NCBI GenBank assembly: GCA_024280885.1
Contig: JAJRPF010000052.1
Coordinates: 59,225 to 123,224, forward strand
Length of the DNA: 64,000 bases
Source: Planctomycetota bacterium
Lineage (GTDB): Bacteria; Planctomycetota; JAJSAM01; JAJVHW01
Direction of reading: 5' to 3'
Notes under the pieces: generated by a model
What the model was told of the DNA's origin: nothing
Database searches by the model: none
What the model saw: the letters and a program-made list of their open reading frames with translations, nothing else
Part shown: one piece after another, positions 15,283 through 23,516 of the stretch
How the letters are laid out: each line of letters starts with the position of its first letter
Numbering within the stretch: the stretch's first letter is position 1
Made by a program: the position numbers and the translations under genes

Positions 15283-16704
15283 ATGCGCGACGTTGTTCCC
15301 CGGATTGCTGTGATGGCGCTGGCTGTGGTCCTCTCCGCGTGCTCCGAGCCAACTGTGAATGCACGCGGATCCGACGAGGACCGGACGGCATCGATCACCG
15401 ATGTGAAGGACGCACTGCCGGAGGAACGCCGCGACGACTTCGAAGACGCGATGAAGAGCCTCGTGTTCGCCGATGTCGATGGCCTCGCTGGCTTGGCCGA
15501 CGCAGAGGGAATCCAACGACGCTTCAAGGACCGCATCCACGGCAAGACGGCAGAGGAGATCATTGCTGAGGCAGCGAAGGCGCGCGAGGAGAAGGCTGCG
15601 CGTGCGGCGCAGCGGGAGGCCGAACGCGACGCAGAGCGGCAGGCCCGGGAAGCCGAGCAGAAGAAGCGCGAACGCGAAGCTGCGCTCGCGGAAATCGAGG
15701 AACTCAGGAACCTACTGGACGGCTACCGCATCGATGTCGCCCAGCAACTCGTCGTGTTCGAGGCTTCATTCGGCACTCAGGATGGCGGCTTCATGTCGAT
15801 CGGTCGTGGGATGACGCTTGGCGTCCGGAACGACAGCAAGGAGGTCGTGTCCCACATCACCTTCGAGGGAGTTCTCGTCACTCCTGGACGCACGGTGCCC
15901 TGGGTAGATGACGACTTCAGCTACGAGGTGCCCGGGGGGCTGGAGCCCGGAGAGACGCGCGAGTTGAACCTCTCGACCGGATTCTCAGGCGAATGGTCGT
16001 CGGCACCACGGGATCGAGCAGACATGGTCTTTGTCGTCCGCGCAGTCGAGCTTCGCGGCGCCGGGGAGAAGGCGCTCACCGGAGAACGTCTTGGCGAACG
16101 GAAGGAGAAGCGACTCCGTGCGCTGATCGCGTCAATCGACGATCCCGAAACAGCCACCGTCCTGTCCGTACTCGACGGCCATCGCGAGGCACGTCAGGGA
16201 TGGATCGCCGCAGCCAGCCGCGACGCCGTCCTGCGGGAAGTCGCGGGACTGCGTGAGAAGCGTGATGGCGCCCGCGCCGCGGAAGCGCAGCGCGGGAAGT
16301 TCGTCGTCGAGCGTGCGCGCTTCTACTGGCAGAAGGAGTTCATCGAGCAGCCTGTCATCGACATCACCGTCCGCAACGGCACGGCCAAGGCCGTGTCCCG
16401 CATCCACGCACACGGGATCGTGTCGAGTCCGGGACGAGAGACTTCCTGGCTCTCCGAGGACTTCAACTTCCGCGTGAACGGAGGGCTTGAGCCGGGGGAG
16501 TCGAAACAGACCAAGCTCTCGCCCAACCAGTTCGGAGCGTGGGGCAAGGCACCAAAGGACCGTGCTGACACGGTTCTGACTGTCACGATCTCCCGTCTCG
16601 ACGGCGACGACGGAGAGCGGCTGTTCCCGGCAGAGTGGAAGGACGCCGAGGCCGCGCGCCTGGCTGCTCTCGAAGCTGTCGCCTCGGAGCAAGGGTGGAA
16701 GTGA
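15283..16704 (+). CDS. DUF6694-type lipoprotein with duplicated C-terminal domain (prophage cargo)
   Basis: A 473-residue lipoprotein with a GGGAGG site before ATG 15283. The signal peptide ends in the lipobox LSAC (Cys20). The next 75 residues (DVKDALPEERRDDFEDAMKSL ... IHGKTAEEIIAEA) match the DUF6694 lipoprotein pattern. A charged coiled coil follows (about 95-145). The rest is two copies of one beta domain: each has a PGR-x-(V/T)-x-W-x2-(D/E)DF segment, GGLEPGE and APxDRADxV, separated by a second helical segment. It lies between the integrase and the tRNA, the usual place for lysogenic-conversion genes, so an envelope role such as superinfection exclusion is possible but unproven. Confidence 0.85.
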   Translation: MRDVVPRIAVMALAVVLSACSEPTVNARGSDEDRTASITDVKDALPEERRDDFEDAMKSLVFADVDGLAGLADAEGIQRRFKDRIHGKTAEEIIAEAAKAREEKAARAAQREAERDAERQAREAEQKKREREAALAEIEELRNLLDGYRIDVAQQLVVFEASFGTQDGGFMSIGRGMTLGVRNDSKEVVSHITFEGVLVTPGRTVPWVDDDFSYEVPGGLEPGETRELNLSTGFSGEWSSAPRDRADMVFVVRAVELRGAGEKALTGERLGERKEKRLRALIASIDDPETATVLSVLDGHREARQGWIAAASRDAVLREVAGLREKRDGARAAEAQRGKFVVERARFYWQKEFIEQPVIDITVRNGTAKAVSRIHAHGIVSSPGRETSWLSEDFNFRVNGGLEPGESKQTKLSPNQFGAWGKAPKDRADTVLTVTISRLDGDDGERLFPAEWKDAEAARLAALEAVASEQGWK

Positions 16705-16732
16705 CTCACCGGGCCATCAGGCTCGTGCAATG

Positions 16733-16754
16733 TGCAGCGGTAGTGCAGCGGTAG
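16733..16754. repeat. Tandem 11-bp repeat near the prophage end
   Basis: TGCAGCGGTAG occurs twice in direct tandem (16733-16743 and 16744-16754) between the lipoprotein stop and the tRNA. Short direct repeats near an att core are typical of integrase or excisionase arm sites; two copies are too few to be sure. Confidence 0.35.
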
Positions 16755-16833
16755 CCGGATTCGGGCCGATTCAAGGGGTCCGCGACGGGCTCGCGAATCC
16801 GTCGTAACTCGCTCGTGAACCGCATGTTACGAA

Positions 16834-16910
16834 TGGTCGGGGCGAGAGGATTCGAACCTCCGGCCTCTTGCTCCCGAAGCAAGCACTCTGCCAGGCTGAG
16901 CTACGCCCCG
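16834..16910 (-). tRNA. tRNA-Pro(CGG), presumed prophage attachment site
   Basis: Read on the minus strand, the 77-nt gene starts CGGGGCG, which pairs perfectly with CGCCCCG before the discriminator A. The anticodon stem CTTGC/GCAAG encloses the loop TTCGGGA, giving anticodon CGG (Pro). The T arm contains GTTCGAATC, and the 3' CCA is encoded (16834-16836). The 3' end points towards the integrase, so the crossover site probably lies within its 3' half (about 16834-16880), with the prophage restoring an intact tRNA end. Confidence 0.95.
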
Positions 16911-17093
16911 ACCGGAGCGTCGATCCACGGGTTCGGCAACGGGATTTGGCCGAGTTGGGATCGCGAAGGGCGTGAACGTAGGGGACGGGTCGGTGGGTGG
17001 TGCAGATTTTCCGGCCCTATTCGCTCCGGCATTGTCTGGCGTGGCGCGGTCCGGCGCGGTGGTGTCTGCTGGGGGCGGCGCTAACCGGGGCCG

Positions 17094-17603
17094 CTACGCC
17101 GGGTCGGGGATCGGGGCGGTGCGGGCGGAGAGCTCTTGGTCGATGAGGAGAATGCCGCGGCCGTCGGCGCCGACTAGGCGGAGGCGGCTGACGACGTCGG
17201 AGACGTTCGCTTCTTCTTCGACCTGCTCGTTGACGAACCACTGCAGGAAGGCGTTGGCGGCGTGGTCGCGGACCTCCATGACGGTGTCGACGAGGGCGTT
17301 GATGCGACGGCTGACCTCGCACTCATGGGCGTAGGCGGCCTCGAAGACTTCGAGCGGCGACTCCCACTCGTGGCGCGGGGCGTCGATGGCCTCGAGGCGG
17401 ACATCGCCGCCGCGATCCAGCACGAAGTCGAAGAACTTCATGACGTGCAGACGCTCTTCTTCGGCCTGCTGGCGCATCCAGTTGCCGAAGCCGCGGAGGC
17501 CCTGCTGCTCGCACCACGCGGCCATCGAGAGATAGAGGTAACTGGAAGCCATCTCGAATTGGATGTGCTGATTGAAGTCGCGCTGGAGGCTCTCGGCGAT
17601 CAT
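17094..17603 (-). CDS. Bacterial ferritin
   Basis: A 169-residue non-haem ferritin. The ferroxidase residues are in place: Glu17 (FNQHIQFEMASSYLYL), Glu50 and His53 (AEEERLHVMKFFDFV), Glu94 (AYAHECEVSRRI) and the Gln-containing NEQVEEE helix. It should oxidise and store iron as a 24-mer in the cytoplasm. Length is normal for FtnA. It is monocistronic, read leftwards towards the tRNA. No Fur box was recognised upstream. Confidence 0.92.
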   Translation of the reverse strand: MIAESLQRDFNQHIQFEMASSYLYLSMAAWCEQQGLRGFGNWMRQQAEEERLHVMKFFDFVLDRGGDVRLEAIDAPRHEWESPLEVFEAAYAHECEVSRRINALVDTVMEVRDHAANAFLQWFVNEQVEEEANVSDVVSRLRLVGADGRGILLIDQELSARTAPIPDPA

Positions 17604-17945
17604 GGGGCTTCTCCGGTGGGGACGTCCGACTGGCGGCGTTCCAGCCGCCGCCGCGGGGCGACGGGTGATCCTTCATTGTACGCGAGTGGGGCCGCGATCT
17701 GGAGTCGATCCGGAGGCTGCGGGTCGCGGAACCGGGCTGCTGGAGGCTTCGGCGATTGTGTCAGGCATCGCAGGCTCGAAGAGACGATCGCGCTCACGTT
17801 CCAGGCTCGGCATTCCGATGAGCAATCGAACGTCCCGTGGCGCATCGGTAGCCCCGAGCGAGCGCCCGTGGAGTGGAGTCTTACGAGTGACCTCATCTGA
17901 TCCGAGCCTGACGATCGAGAACGCCCCGCGCGGGAGTGTGTCCGC
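17604..17945. other. Intergenic region, nothing recognised
   Basis: This 342-nt gap is the divergent upstream region of the ferritin and response-regulator genes, so it must hold both promoters. I saw no clear -35/-10 pair, RNA gene or repeat. Confidence 0.5.
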
Positions 17946-19025
17946 GTGAGCCTCGACGTACTCTCGAAGTCGGTCCTCCTGATCGACGATGATCCGCTCA
18001 TCCGCGAGGGGATCGGGCGCAATCTGGCCGCTCGTGGTTTCGATGTGCGGACGGCGGTTGACGGGCTCGACGCGATCCAGGCCTCGCAGACCGAGATGTT
18101 CGACTTCGTGCTGCTCGACGTGGAGATGCCCGAGAAGAGCGGTGCCGAGGTCTTGCGGCTCCTGCGCTCGGCGCCGCGGACGGCGCGAACGCGCGTCTAT
18201 CTGCTGGCCGAAGCCGGTGACTCGGCGGCGCTTGACGCAACGATGCACGAGGGCGCCGACGGGGTCTTCCGCAAAGACGAGATGTCGCCGCGTGATATCG
18301 CACTGGAAGTTGCCGTGCTGCTGGGAGGGGGCGGCGATGTCGACCTCACCTCCACGCGCTCCTCCGCGCCGCGCGCCGTGACGAGCGTTCCCTCGGCTGT
18401 GGATGAGGTCGCGCGGCGCTTTCGCAATCCGAACGAGTCACCGACGAAACGACCGGCGCGCGTCACTCTGCAGCCGTCTGGCGGGGCCCCGGTGTGGGCG
18501 CGCCGCCCGCCGCCGCGGGCGCGGGATGCGATCGATGCCTTCGAAGAGAAGGAGAAGATCAAGACGCGTACGCGCAGCGAGACGGACGGGGCATCGCGCC
18601 GACGCTTCGCGCCGCGTCCGGCCGCCACGTCGGATGGTCGGCTGACCCTGACCGGCGACTCCGTCCCGATCCTGACCGAAGAGGTTGACGCGGCCCTCGA
18701 GCACGTGGCACGCGGGCTCTCGTCGGAGGCGCAGCTCATGGAGACGGGCGAGATCCGTCTGTCCCAGACCGGCGAGATCCGACTGAAGGCACCGCCGCCG
18801 AAGGCGCCTGGCCGCGAGTTCGGCAACCCGGAAGACGACGTCTACGCCGGGGTCATCAACCCGCTGCTGGGTGGCGTCGCGCGGCTTGCCGAGACGTTGG
18901 GCCTGCCGTCCAATCTCACGTGTCCGCGGTGTCATGTGCAGATCCTCCTGCAACTGAAGATCGCTGACGCCGCCGCGCGCACGGTACACGGCTGCTTCGC
19001 GTGTCCGAGCTGCGGCAGCGAGTGA
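17946..19025 (+). CDS. Orphan response-regulator receiver protein with C-terminal zinc ribbon
   Basis: A 359-residue protein from GTG 17946. Residues 8-125 form a receiver domain: acidic triad Asp14-Asp16 (LLIDDDPL), phospho-acceptor Asp58 (VLLDVEMPEKSG) and Lys110 (VFRKDE). The usual Thr/Ser switch position appears to be Ala (VYLLAEAGD), which may alter signalling. A disordered linker of about 160 residues follows with two GEIRLSQTGEIRL-like repeats. The last 45 residues hold a zinc ribbon with CPRC and CPSC knuckles. There is no DNA-binding or enzymatic output domain and no histidine kinase nearby, so the output is probably a protein interaction. Confidence 0.85.
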   Translation: MSLDVLSKSVLLIDDDPLIREGIGRNLAARGFDVRTAVDGLDAIQASQTEMFDFVLLDVEMPEKSGAEVLRLLRSAPRTARTRVYLLAEAGDSAALDATMHEGADGVFRKDEMSPRDIALEVAVLLGGGGDVDLTSTRSSAPRAVTSVPSAVDEVARRFRNPNESPTKRPARVTLQPSGGAPVWARRPPPRARDAIDAFEEKEKIKTRTRSETDGASRRRFAPRPAATSDGRLTLTGDSVPILTEEVDAALEHVARGLSSEAQLMETGEIRLSQTGEIRLKAPPPKAPGREFGNPEDDVYAGVINPLLGGVARLAETLGLPSNLTCPRCHVQILLQLKIADAAARTVHGCFACPSCGSE

Positions 19026-19075
19026 CTGGGCCTGACGGACAGCACCTGACTGGCCGCGCCTGATAGTCTCACGGG

Positions 19076-20098
19076 ATGCGCGCGCGCGTCGTCCTCGTCA
19101 TCCTTGCGTTTCTGCTGCCGCTCGGTCTCCCCACCGCGGCGCACGCGCAGGGCGATGCTCCGCTGCCCGGCGCGCCGAACGACGCGGCGGCCGATGCCTA
19201 CGAACGTGGCGAACGGCTCCTGCAGCGCGGGAAGCTCGAGCTTGCGGCGGAGCAATTCGACAAGGCGGCCAAGCTCGCGCCGCTCTTTCATATCGCTCAC
19301 TTCGCGTCGGGTAATGCGCTGGCGCAGGCGGGCAAGTCGCGCGAGGCGGAGAAGCGCTACCGCAGGGCTCTCGCGGTCGCGCCGAAGTTTGCGCCGGGGT
19401 GGAATGCGCTCGGGGTGGTGCTGCTCTCGCAGGGGCGCGCCGGCGACGCGGTCACCGCGCTCGATCGGGCGTTGCGGGCGAACCCGAAGCACGACCTCGC
19501 GCGGTTACATCGCGGCGAAGCTCTGATCCGCGTGGGTCGTCCGGAGGACGGCGCGAAGGATGCGCGGGCGCTTCTCGCGAAGGACCCGACGAACGGCGAT
19601 GCGCATGTTGTGTTGGCGTCCGCCGAAGCCGCGATGGGGTCGCTCGAGAAGGCGAACGAGGTCCTCGATGCGCTCTTTGTGCGGCAACCGGGTCACGGTC
19701 CGGGATTGCTGCTGCGGGTGACACTTCGGGCGCGGCAGGATCGCTACGACGACGCGGCGGAAGCACTCGCGAAGGCGGTCGAGCGGGCGGGGGATCAGCC
19801 GCTGGTGCGGGGCCAGGCGCTGCGGATCGGGAGCAAGCTGGCGGACGCCGCGCGCTCGCGCGGAGAGACCGCCGCGCAGGTGCGCGTGCTGAAGACGATC
19901 GTCGTGCTTGTGCCGAAGAATGCGACGGCGCACGCGCGGCTCGGCGCGGCGCTCATCACGCTCTATGAGTCGCGGGCGGCGGCGAAGCGCGATCCGCGAG
20001 AGATTGAGAATGCGCGCAAGCAGCTCGAGCGGGCGTTGGAACTCGATCCGTCTCAGGAGTCGGTGAGGAAGTTGCTGGAGATGTATAGCGACCGGTGA
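19076..20098 (+). CDS. Secreted TPR-repeat protein
   Basis: A 340-residue protein with a signal peptide (MRARVVLVILAFLLPLGLPTAAHAQG, cleavage after AHA). About seven tetratricopeptide repeats follow, for example AADAYERGERLLQRGKLELAAEQFDKAAKLAP and APGWNALGVVLLSQGRAGDAVTALDRALRANP in outline. It probably acts as a periplasmic scaffold; partners are unknown. It follows the receiver gene by 50 nt on the same strand and may be co-transcribed. Confidence 0.85.
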   Translation: MRARVVLVILAFLLPLGLPTAAHAQGDAPLPGAPNDAAADAYERGERLLQRGKLELAAEQFDKAAKLAPLFHIAHFASGNALAQAGKSREAEKRYRRALAVAPKFAPGWNALGVVLLSQGRAGDAVTALDRALRANPKHDLARLHRGEALIRVGRPEDGAKDARALLAKDPTNGDAHVVLASAEAAMGSLEKANEVLDALFVRQPGHGPGLLLRVTLRARQDRYDDAAEALAKAVERAGDQPLVRGQALRIGSKLADAARSRGETAAQVRVLKTIVVLVPKNATAHARLGAALITLYESRAAAKRDPREIENARKQLERALELDPSQESVRKLLEMYSDR

Positions 20099-20413
20099 GT
20101 CGGCGGGCCGGGGATTGCAGGTCGTCCGGTCGATCCAGGTGTCGGACCCGCGGGGCTCGGATCGTACCCGGGCGTCGGCGGGCCACCTGGCCTCGACAAG
20201 AGAACTCGTTGCTCCGCCGCCGACCGGGGACGGCGGGCCGTTCTCGCGAGTGCGCCGGAGATGCCCCGCGGTCCCCGTCGAGCGGCGGACCGAGGGCGGC
20301 GCCGTAGCTGAGCCAGTTCGGCCGCCTCTCGCCGGGTACCATCCAAGTGAAGCGTCCACCCTTGTTCTCGATGAGCAGGAAGAGAGACGCCTGGGCCCGC
20401 GGCGGCGGCGCGT
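20099..20413. repeat. Intergenic region carrying one copy of a dispersed short repeat
   Basis: This 315-nt gap lies between the convergent TPR and HAD genes. At 20197-20218 it has a 22-nt segment beginning CAAGAGAACTCGTTGCTCCG, nearly identical to a unit at 25087-25110 and to the reverse complement of 25179-25202. The surrounding sequence is GC-rich with several short inverted repeats. No gene is supported. Confidence 0.5.
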
Positions 20414-21154
20414 CTACCTGTTCGGCGGGCGGGGGAGCCAGTCGAGGAGGTCGGAGAGCGTGCGAAGTTTCGGCGCTTCGAACTCGGCGAAAGCGTCGAG
20501 CGGATCGAGGAGCGCTGCGTGCATCCCTGCACGCGCGGGTCCGACGATGTCGAGGGCATGCAGGTCGCCGACGTACATCAGCTCGGCCGGGGGAATGCCG
20601 ATCCGTTCGGCGGCAATCGTGAAGATGCGCGGGTCGGGCTTCTCGATGCCGAGCGCGCCGGAGTCGATGACGTCGTCGAGTAGGACATCGAGATCGGCGG
20701 CGGCGAGCAGGCGATCGACCTTGCCGTTGGAGTTGCTGACACACGCGGTCGCATAGCCGCGGTCGCGCAGCGTGCGGAGCGTCGCGTGAGCGTCGGGCGG
20801 CGGACAGATCCAGAGCGTGCCCCAGGCGTCGGCCACGCCATTCGCCGCGCGCTCCAGGACATCGGGCTCCGCGCCGCCGAGGTGCTCCAGGATGAATGCG
20901 ATGTGGGCGCGGAAGACGTGCGGGCTCTCGCGTTTCGGCACGCGCCCGAGGAGCGGATCGAGACGCGGCCGCGCGCGCATCTCGGCGTCGCGCACAGCCG
21001 CCTCTGTCGTGGGCAGGCCAGCCGCGGTGATGATCTTCGCGACACGCGCGTGGTCGATCCAGAGCAGCGTGTTGCCCGCGTCGAAGAGCACGCCGCGCAA
21101 CCGACTCGCGAACGCGGGAGGTGCGTCGGATGCTCGGCTCCCAGGGCGGCTCAA
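20414..21154 (-). CDS. HAD-superfamily hydrolase
   Basis: A 246-residue haloacid dehalogenase-like phosphatase. Motif I is LFDAGNTLL (first Asp nucleophile; the usual second Asp is Asn, as in some dehalogenase and phosphatase subfamilies), motif II is CVSNSNGK, motif III the Lys in IEKPDPRIF, motif IV GDLHALDIVG. A helical cap lies between I and II. The substrate is unknown. The longest frame starts at TTG 21154, overlapping the BtpA-like stop (TTGA); a TTG 18 codons later, just before RGVLFDAG, is an alternative. It is the last gene of a three-gene coupled operon. Confidence 0.85.
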   Translation of the reverse strand: MSRPGSRASDAPPAFASRLRGVLFDAGNTLLWIDHARVAKIITAAGLPTTEAAVRDAEMRARPRLDPLLGRVPKRESPHVFRAHIAFILEHLGGAEPDVLERAANGVADAWGTLWICPPPDAHATLRTLRDRGYATACVSNSNGKVDRLLAAADLDVLLDDVIDSGALGIEKPDPRIFTIAAERIGIPPAELMYVGDLHALDIVGPARAGMHAALLDPLDAFAEFEAPKLRTLSDLLDWLPRPPNR

Positions 21155-21963
21155 ACGGTGTCTCGCGCGCGGCGATACGCCGCCACGAGACGGACCGCGC
21201 GCTCAGGATCGACGACGCGCCCTGCGTGGCCACCGCGTTCGAAGGCACTACCCACGATGGCGCCGTCGGCGAGGGGCAGCAACGCCGCGACGGTCGTCGC
21301 GGTCACGCCGCTCCCGAGCAGCACGGGATAGCGTCCCGCGGCGCTGCGAACGGCGGCGAGGAACGTGTCGTCCACTCCGGCGCCGGTGTGCGCGCCGGTC
21401 ACGATGACGGCGTCGGCGGCGCTGCGTCCGAGCGTGTCGCGCGTGACCTCGCCGGGGTCCATCGGTGCGAGCGGCACGGCGTGCTTCACGAGTACGTCGG
21501 CGGCGATCTGCACCCGCGGGCAGAGCGTGGCGCGCAGTCGTGCGACCTCGGCGGCGCGCCCTTCGATGATGCCCTGGTCCGTCAGCATCGCCCCCGTCAG
21601 GACGTTCACGCGCACAAAGGCCGCGCCGCAAGCAGCCGCTACGGCCAGCGCCGCGTGGGCGTCGTTGCGCAGGCAGTTGATCCCGAGCGGGACGTCCACG
21701 ACGGCGCTCACCGCAAGCGCGGCGGCGGTCAAGGCAGCAACGGTCTCAGCGGGCACGTGCTCCTTGAAGAAGGGCGCGTCGCCGAAGTTCTCGACGATGA
21801 GGGCGTCCACGCCGGCCGCGGCGAGGGCCGAGGCGTCAGAGCGCGCGCGGTCGAGGACCCGAGCCAGTCCTCCGCGATGGGCGGGCGCGCCGGGCAACGC
21901 GGCGAGGTGGACGACACCGATGAGCGGCCGATCGATGCCGAGGAAGAGCCGGGCGCCGCTCAC
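21151..21963 (-). CDS. BtpA/SgcQ-family TIM-barrel protein
   Basis: A 270-residue protein from GTG 21963, whose codon overlaps the HEAT gene stop (GTGA). Conserved blocks are LIGVVHLAALPGAP near the N-terminus, GVDALIVENFGDAPFFKEHVP, PLGINCLRNDAHAALAVA, AAFVRVNVLTGAMLTDQGIIEGRAAEVARLR and the C-terminal DAVIVTGAHTGAG and PVLLGSGVT. These mark the BtpA family, TIM barrels named for a photosystem I assembly factor; the enzymatic role outside cyanobacteria is unsettled. Pairing with a HAD phosphatase hints at a small phosphorylated metabolite. Confidence 0.88.
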   Translation of the reverse strand: MSGARLFLGIDRPLIGVVHLAALPGAPAHRGGLARVLDRARSDASALAAAGVDALIVENFGDAPFFKEHVPAETVAALTAAALAVSAVVDVPLGINCLRNDAHAALAVAAACGAAFVRVNVLTGAMLTDQGIIEGRAAEVARLRATLCPRVQIAADVLVKHAVPLAPMDPGEVTRDTLGRSAADAVIVTGAHTGAGVDDTFLAAVRSAAGRYPVLLGSGVTATTVAALLPLADGAIVGSAFERGGHAGRVVDPERAVRLVAAYRRARDTV

Positions 21964-23213
21964 TTCTCGGCGTCGTCCGTGCCCGTGCCCTGCTCTGGGC
22001 CCGGCTCCGGGCCGTGGTCGTGCCCGTGGTCTGCGCCCGCCTCGGGATCGGCGTTCGACTCGGGCAGTCGGCGCGTCTTCGGTTGACCTGCGCGCGCCGG
22101 GCGGGGATCTCCGGCTTCGATCGCGTCGGCCCAACCCGACGCGCGTTCGCGCAATTCGGCCTGTATGTCATCGCGGGCAACGTACGCGCGCAGCGGCGCA
22201 ACACACTCGGCAACCCAGAAGCCCTCGAGCGCCAGGAGTGCGAGACGCTGCTGGCCCTCGCCGTCGGCGGTGACGAGCGCCTTCCCGAAGTCGGGGATCA
22301 TCTGCGTCGCCGCGTAATCGTCCCGGCGCACGAAGAGGTGCAGGCTCTCGATCGCGCGGGCGCGGATTGCGGCCTGGACCCCATCGGCCTCGCCGCGCAC
22401 CACGCGCCGCGCGATGCCATGCCCGCGGCGCGCCAGCGCGTGGACGGCGATCAGACGCAGTCGTTGGTCTGCACCCCGATCACTCCAGACCGTGACGAAG
22501 ACCTGGCCCTGCTCCGCGCCGGGGAGATTGGCGAGCGCGCGCAGCAGCATGCGTTGCTCGTCGAACGTGGTCGCGCCGTCCCACGCGTTGAGCAGCGAGT
22601 GCACCGCGCGTTCGTCGCCGAGGCGCTCCAAAATGAGCGTGGCGGCGCGGCGCACGTTCTCTGGCAGAGCGGTTCGGCGCATGACGTCGATCAGGAGCGC
22701 CAGCGCCGAGTCGCCTTGCGCCCGCGCGGCCTCGACACACGCACCCAGAAGTCGCGAGGATCCCATGCGACGGCCAGCCATCGAGAGACGTTGTATCTCC
22801 ATGCGCAGTCGTGGGTCGTCCCAGTCCTTCGGTTCGACGCCGCCGCTCGCGGCGCGTCCGCCCAGTTCGCCCATTCCGGCGTGTCCGGGCGCGTCCGTTC
22901 CCGCGCCGCTGGCGCCCGTGTCGCCCATGCCGGGCGCGCCGTCGCCAGCGCCGGAGCCCACCGCCGGGGCCGTTCCGAGAGCCTGGCGCAGGCGCGCCAC
23001 CTCCTCTTCCGCATCGTCCTTGCGCTCACGCTCGCGGAGCGCGACGCTCTCGGCATCGTTGACCTCGCGCCGTGCGGCGGCCAGTTCGGATTCCAGGTCG
23101 CTGACCCGGCCCTCGAGCGCGGTTTCGCGTGGCGAGGGGATGAAAAGGACGACTGCCGCACCGAGCGCGGCGCCGATCAGGAAGGACAGCGTGACGAGTT
23201 GAGCGCGAGCCAT
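21960..23213 (-). CDS. Membrane-anchored HEAT-repeat protein with His/Asp-rich tail
   Basis: A 417-residue protein. Residues 7-27 form a membrane anchor (LSFLIGAALGAAVVLFIPS), about 32-80 a coiled coil (RVSDLESELAAARREVNDAE...), 85-125 a Gly/Ala/Met linker, and about 135-375 HEAT-like helical pairs (SALALLIDVMRRTALPENVRRAATLILERLGDERAVHSLL in outline). The tail HGHDHGPEPGPEQG could bind metal. It is the first gene of the coupled operon with the BtpA-like and HAD genes. The role may be an envelope scaffold; no enzyme motif is present. Confidence 0.8.
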   Translation of the reverse strand: MARAQLVTLSFLIGAALGAAVVLFIPSPRETALEGRVSDLESELAAARREVNDAESVALRERERKDDAEEEVARLRQALGTAPAVGSGAGDGAPGMGDTGASGAGTDAPGHAGMGELGGRAASGGVEPKDWDDPRLRMEIQRLSMAGRRMGSSRLLGACVEAARAQGDSALALLIDVMRRTALPENVRRAATLILERLGDERAVHSLLNAWDGATTFDEQRMLLRALANLPGAEQGQVFVTVWSDRGADQRLRLIAVHALARRGHGIARRVVRGEADGVQAAIRARAIESLHLFVRRDDYAATQMIPDFGKALVTADGEGQQRLALLALEGFWVAECVAPLRAYVARDDIQAELRERASGWADAIEAGDPRPARAGQPKTRRLPESNADPEAGADHGHDHGPEPGPEQGTGTDDAEK

Positions 23214-23516
23214 GCCCTCTTTCGTACCATCCCCGGTGCACTCCGGGGACGATTCGGAGCGCGCTTGCCATCTGTCGTGCTCGGCATGACATTAGGGTTC
23301 GTGCAGGAATGAGTTCGTGGGACCGAGGGCGAGCGAGGCGGCGCAGGGGCAAGGCGCCTCGACGACGCGACTCATTGCGGAGCCGAGTCGGGGAGGAGAG
23401 GCAACGCCGCCCCTCGCCGTCGCAGCCGCCCGAATCCCCGAAATTATTCCTGCGCGGGCCCGGAGCGAGTACCTGTGATCGGGGGTCTGCGTGAGCAACC
23501 TTCAGGGAGATCTGCC
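23214..23516. other. Intergenic divergent promoter region
   Basis: This 303-nt gap separates the leftward HEAT operon from the rightward secreted Lys-rich protein gene. It is GC-rich apart from CGAAATTATTCCTG at about 23439-23452, an AT patch that could belong to the rightward promoter. No RNA gene or confident repeat was seen. Confidence 0.4.

Larger units (their letters stand above)
1..16837. mobile_element. Right-hand part of an integrated prophage
   Basis: A continuous block of phage-type genes abuts the 3' end of a tRNA-Pro gene. From the left it holds a terminase small subunit (cut by the window edge), an HNH nuclease, a non-coding control region, an unknown gene pair, a sigma factor, a DNA replication and recombination module, an excisionase, an integrase and a lipoprotein cargo gene. 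Packaging genes run leftwards and replication genes rightwards from the control region near 2.0-2.4 kb. No capsid, portal or tail gene is in view; by usual phage order they would lie left of base 1, so neither intactness nor the left attachment site can be judged. The right boundary is placed at the tRNA because tyrosine integrases commonly use tRNA 3' ends. Confidence 0.85.

Noticed and set aside
17604-17945. Small RNA or riboswitch upstream of the ferritin gene
   Set aside because: No recognisable aptamer core, terminator or conserved hairpin was seen; the region is also a divergent promoter area.
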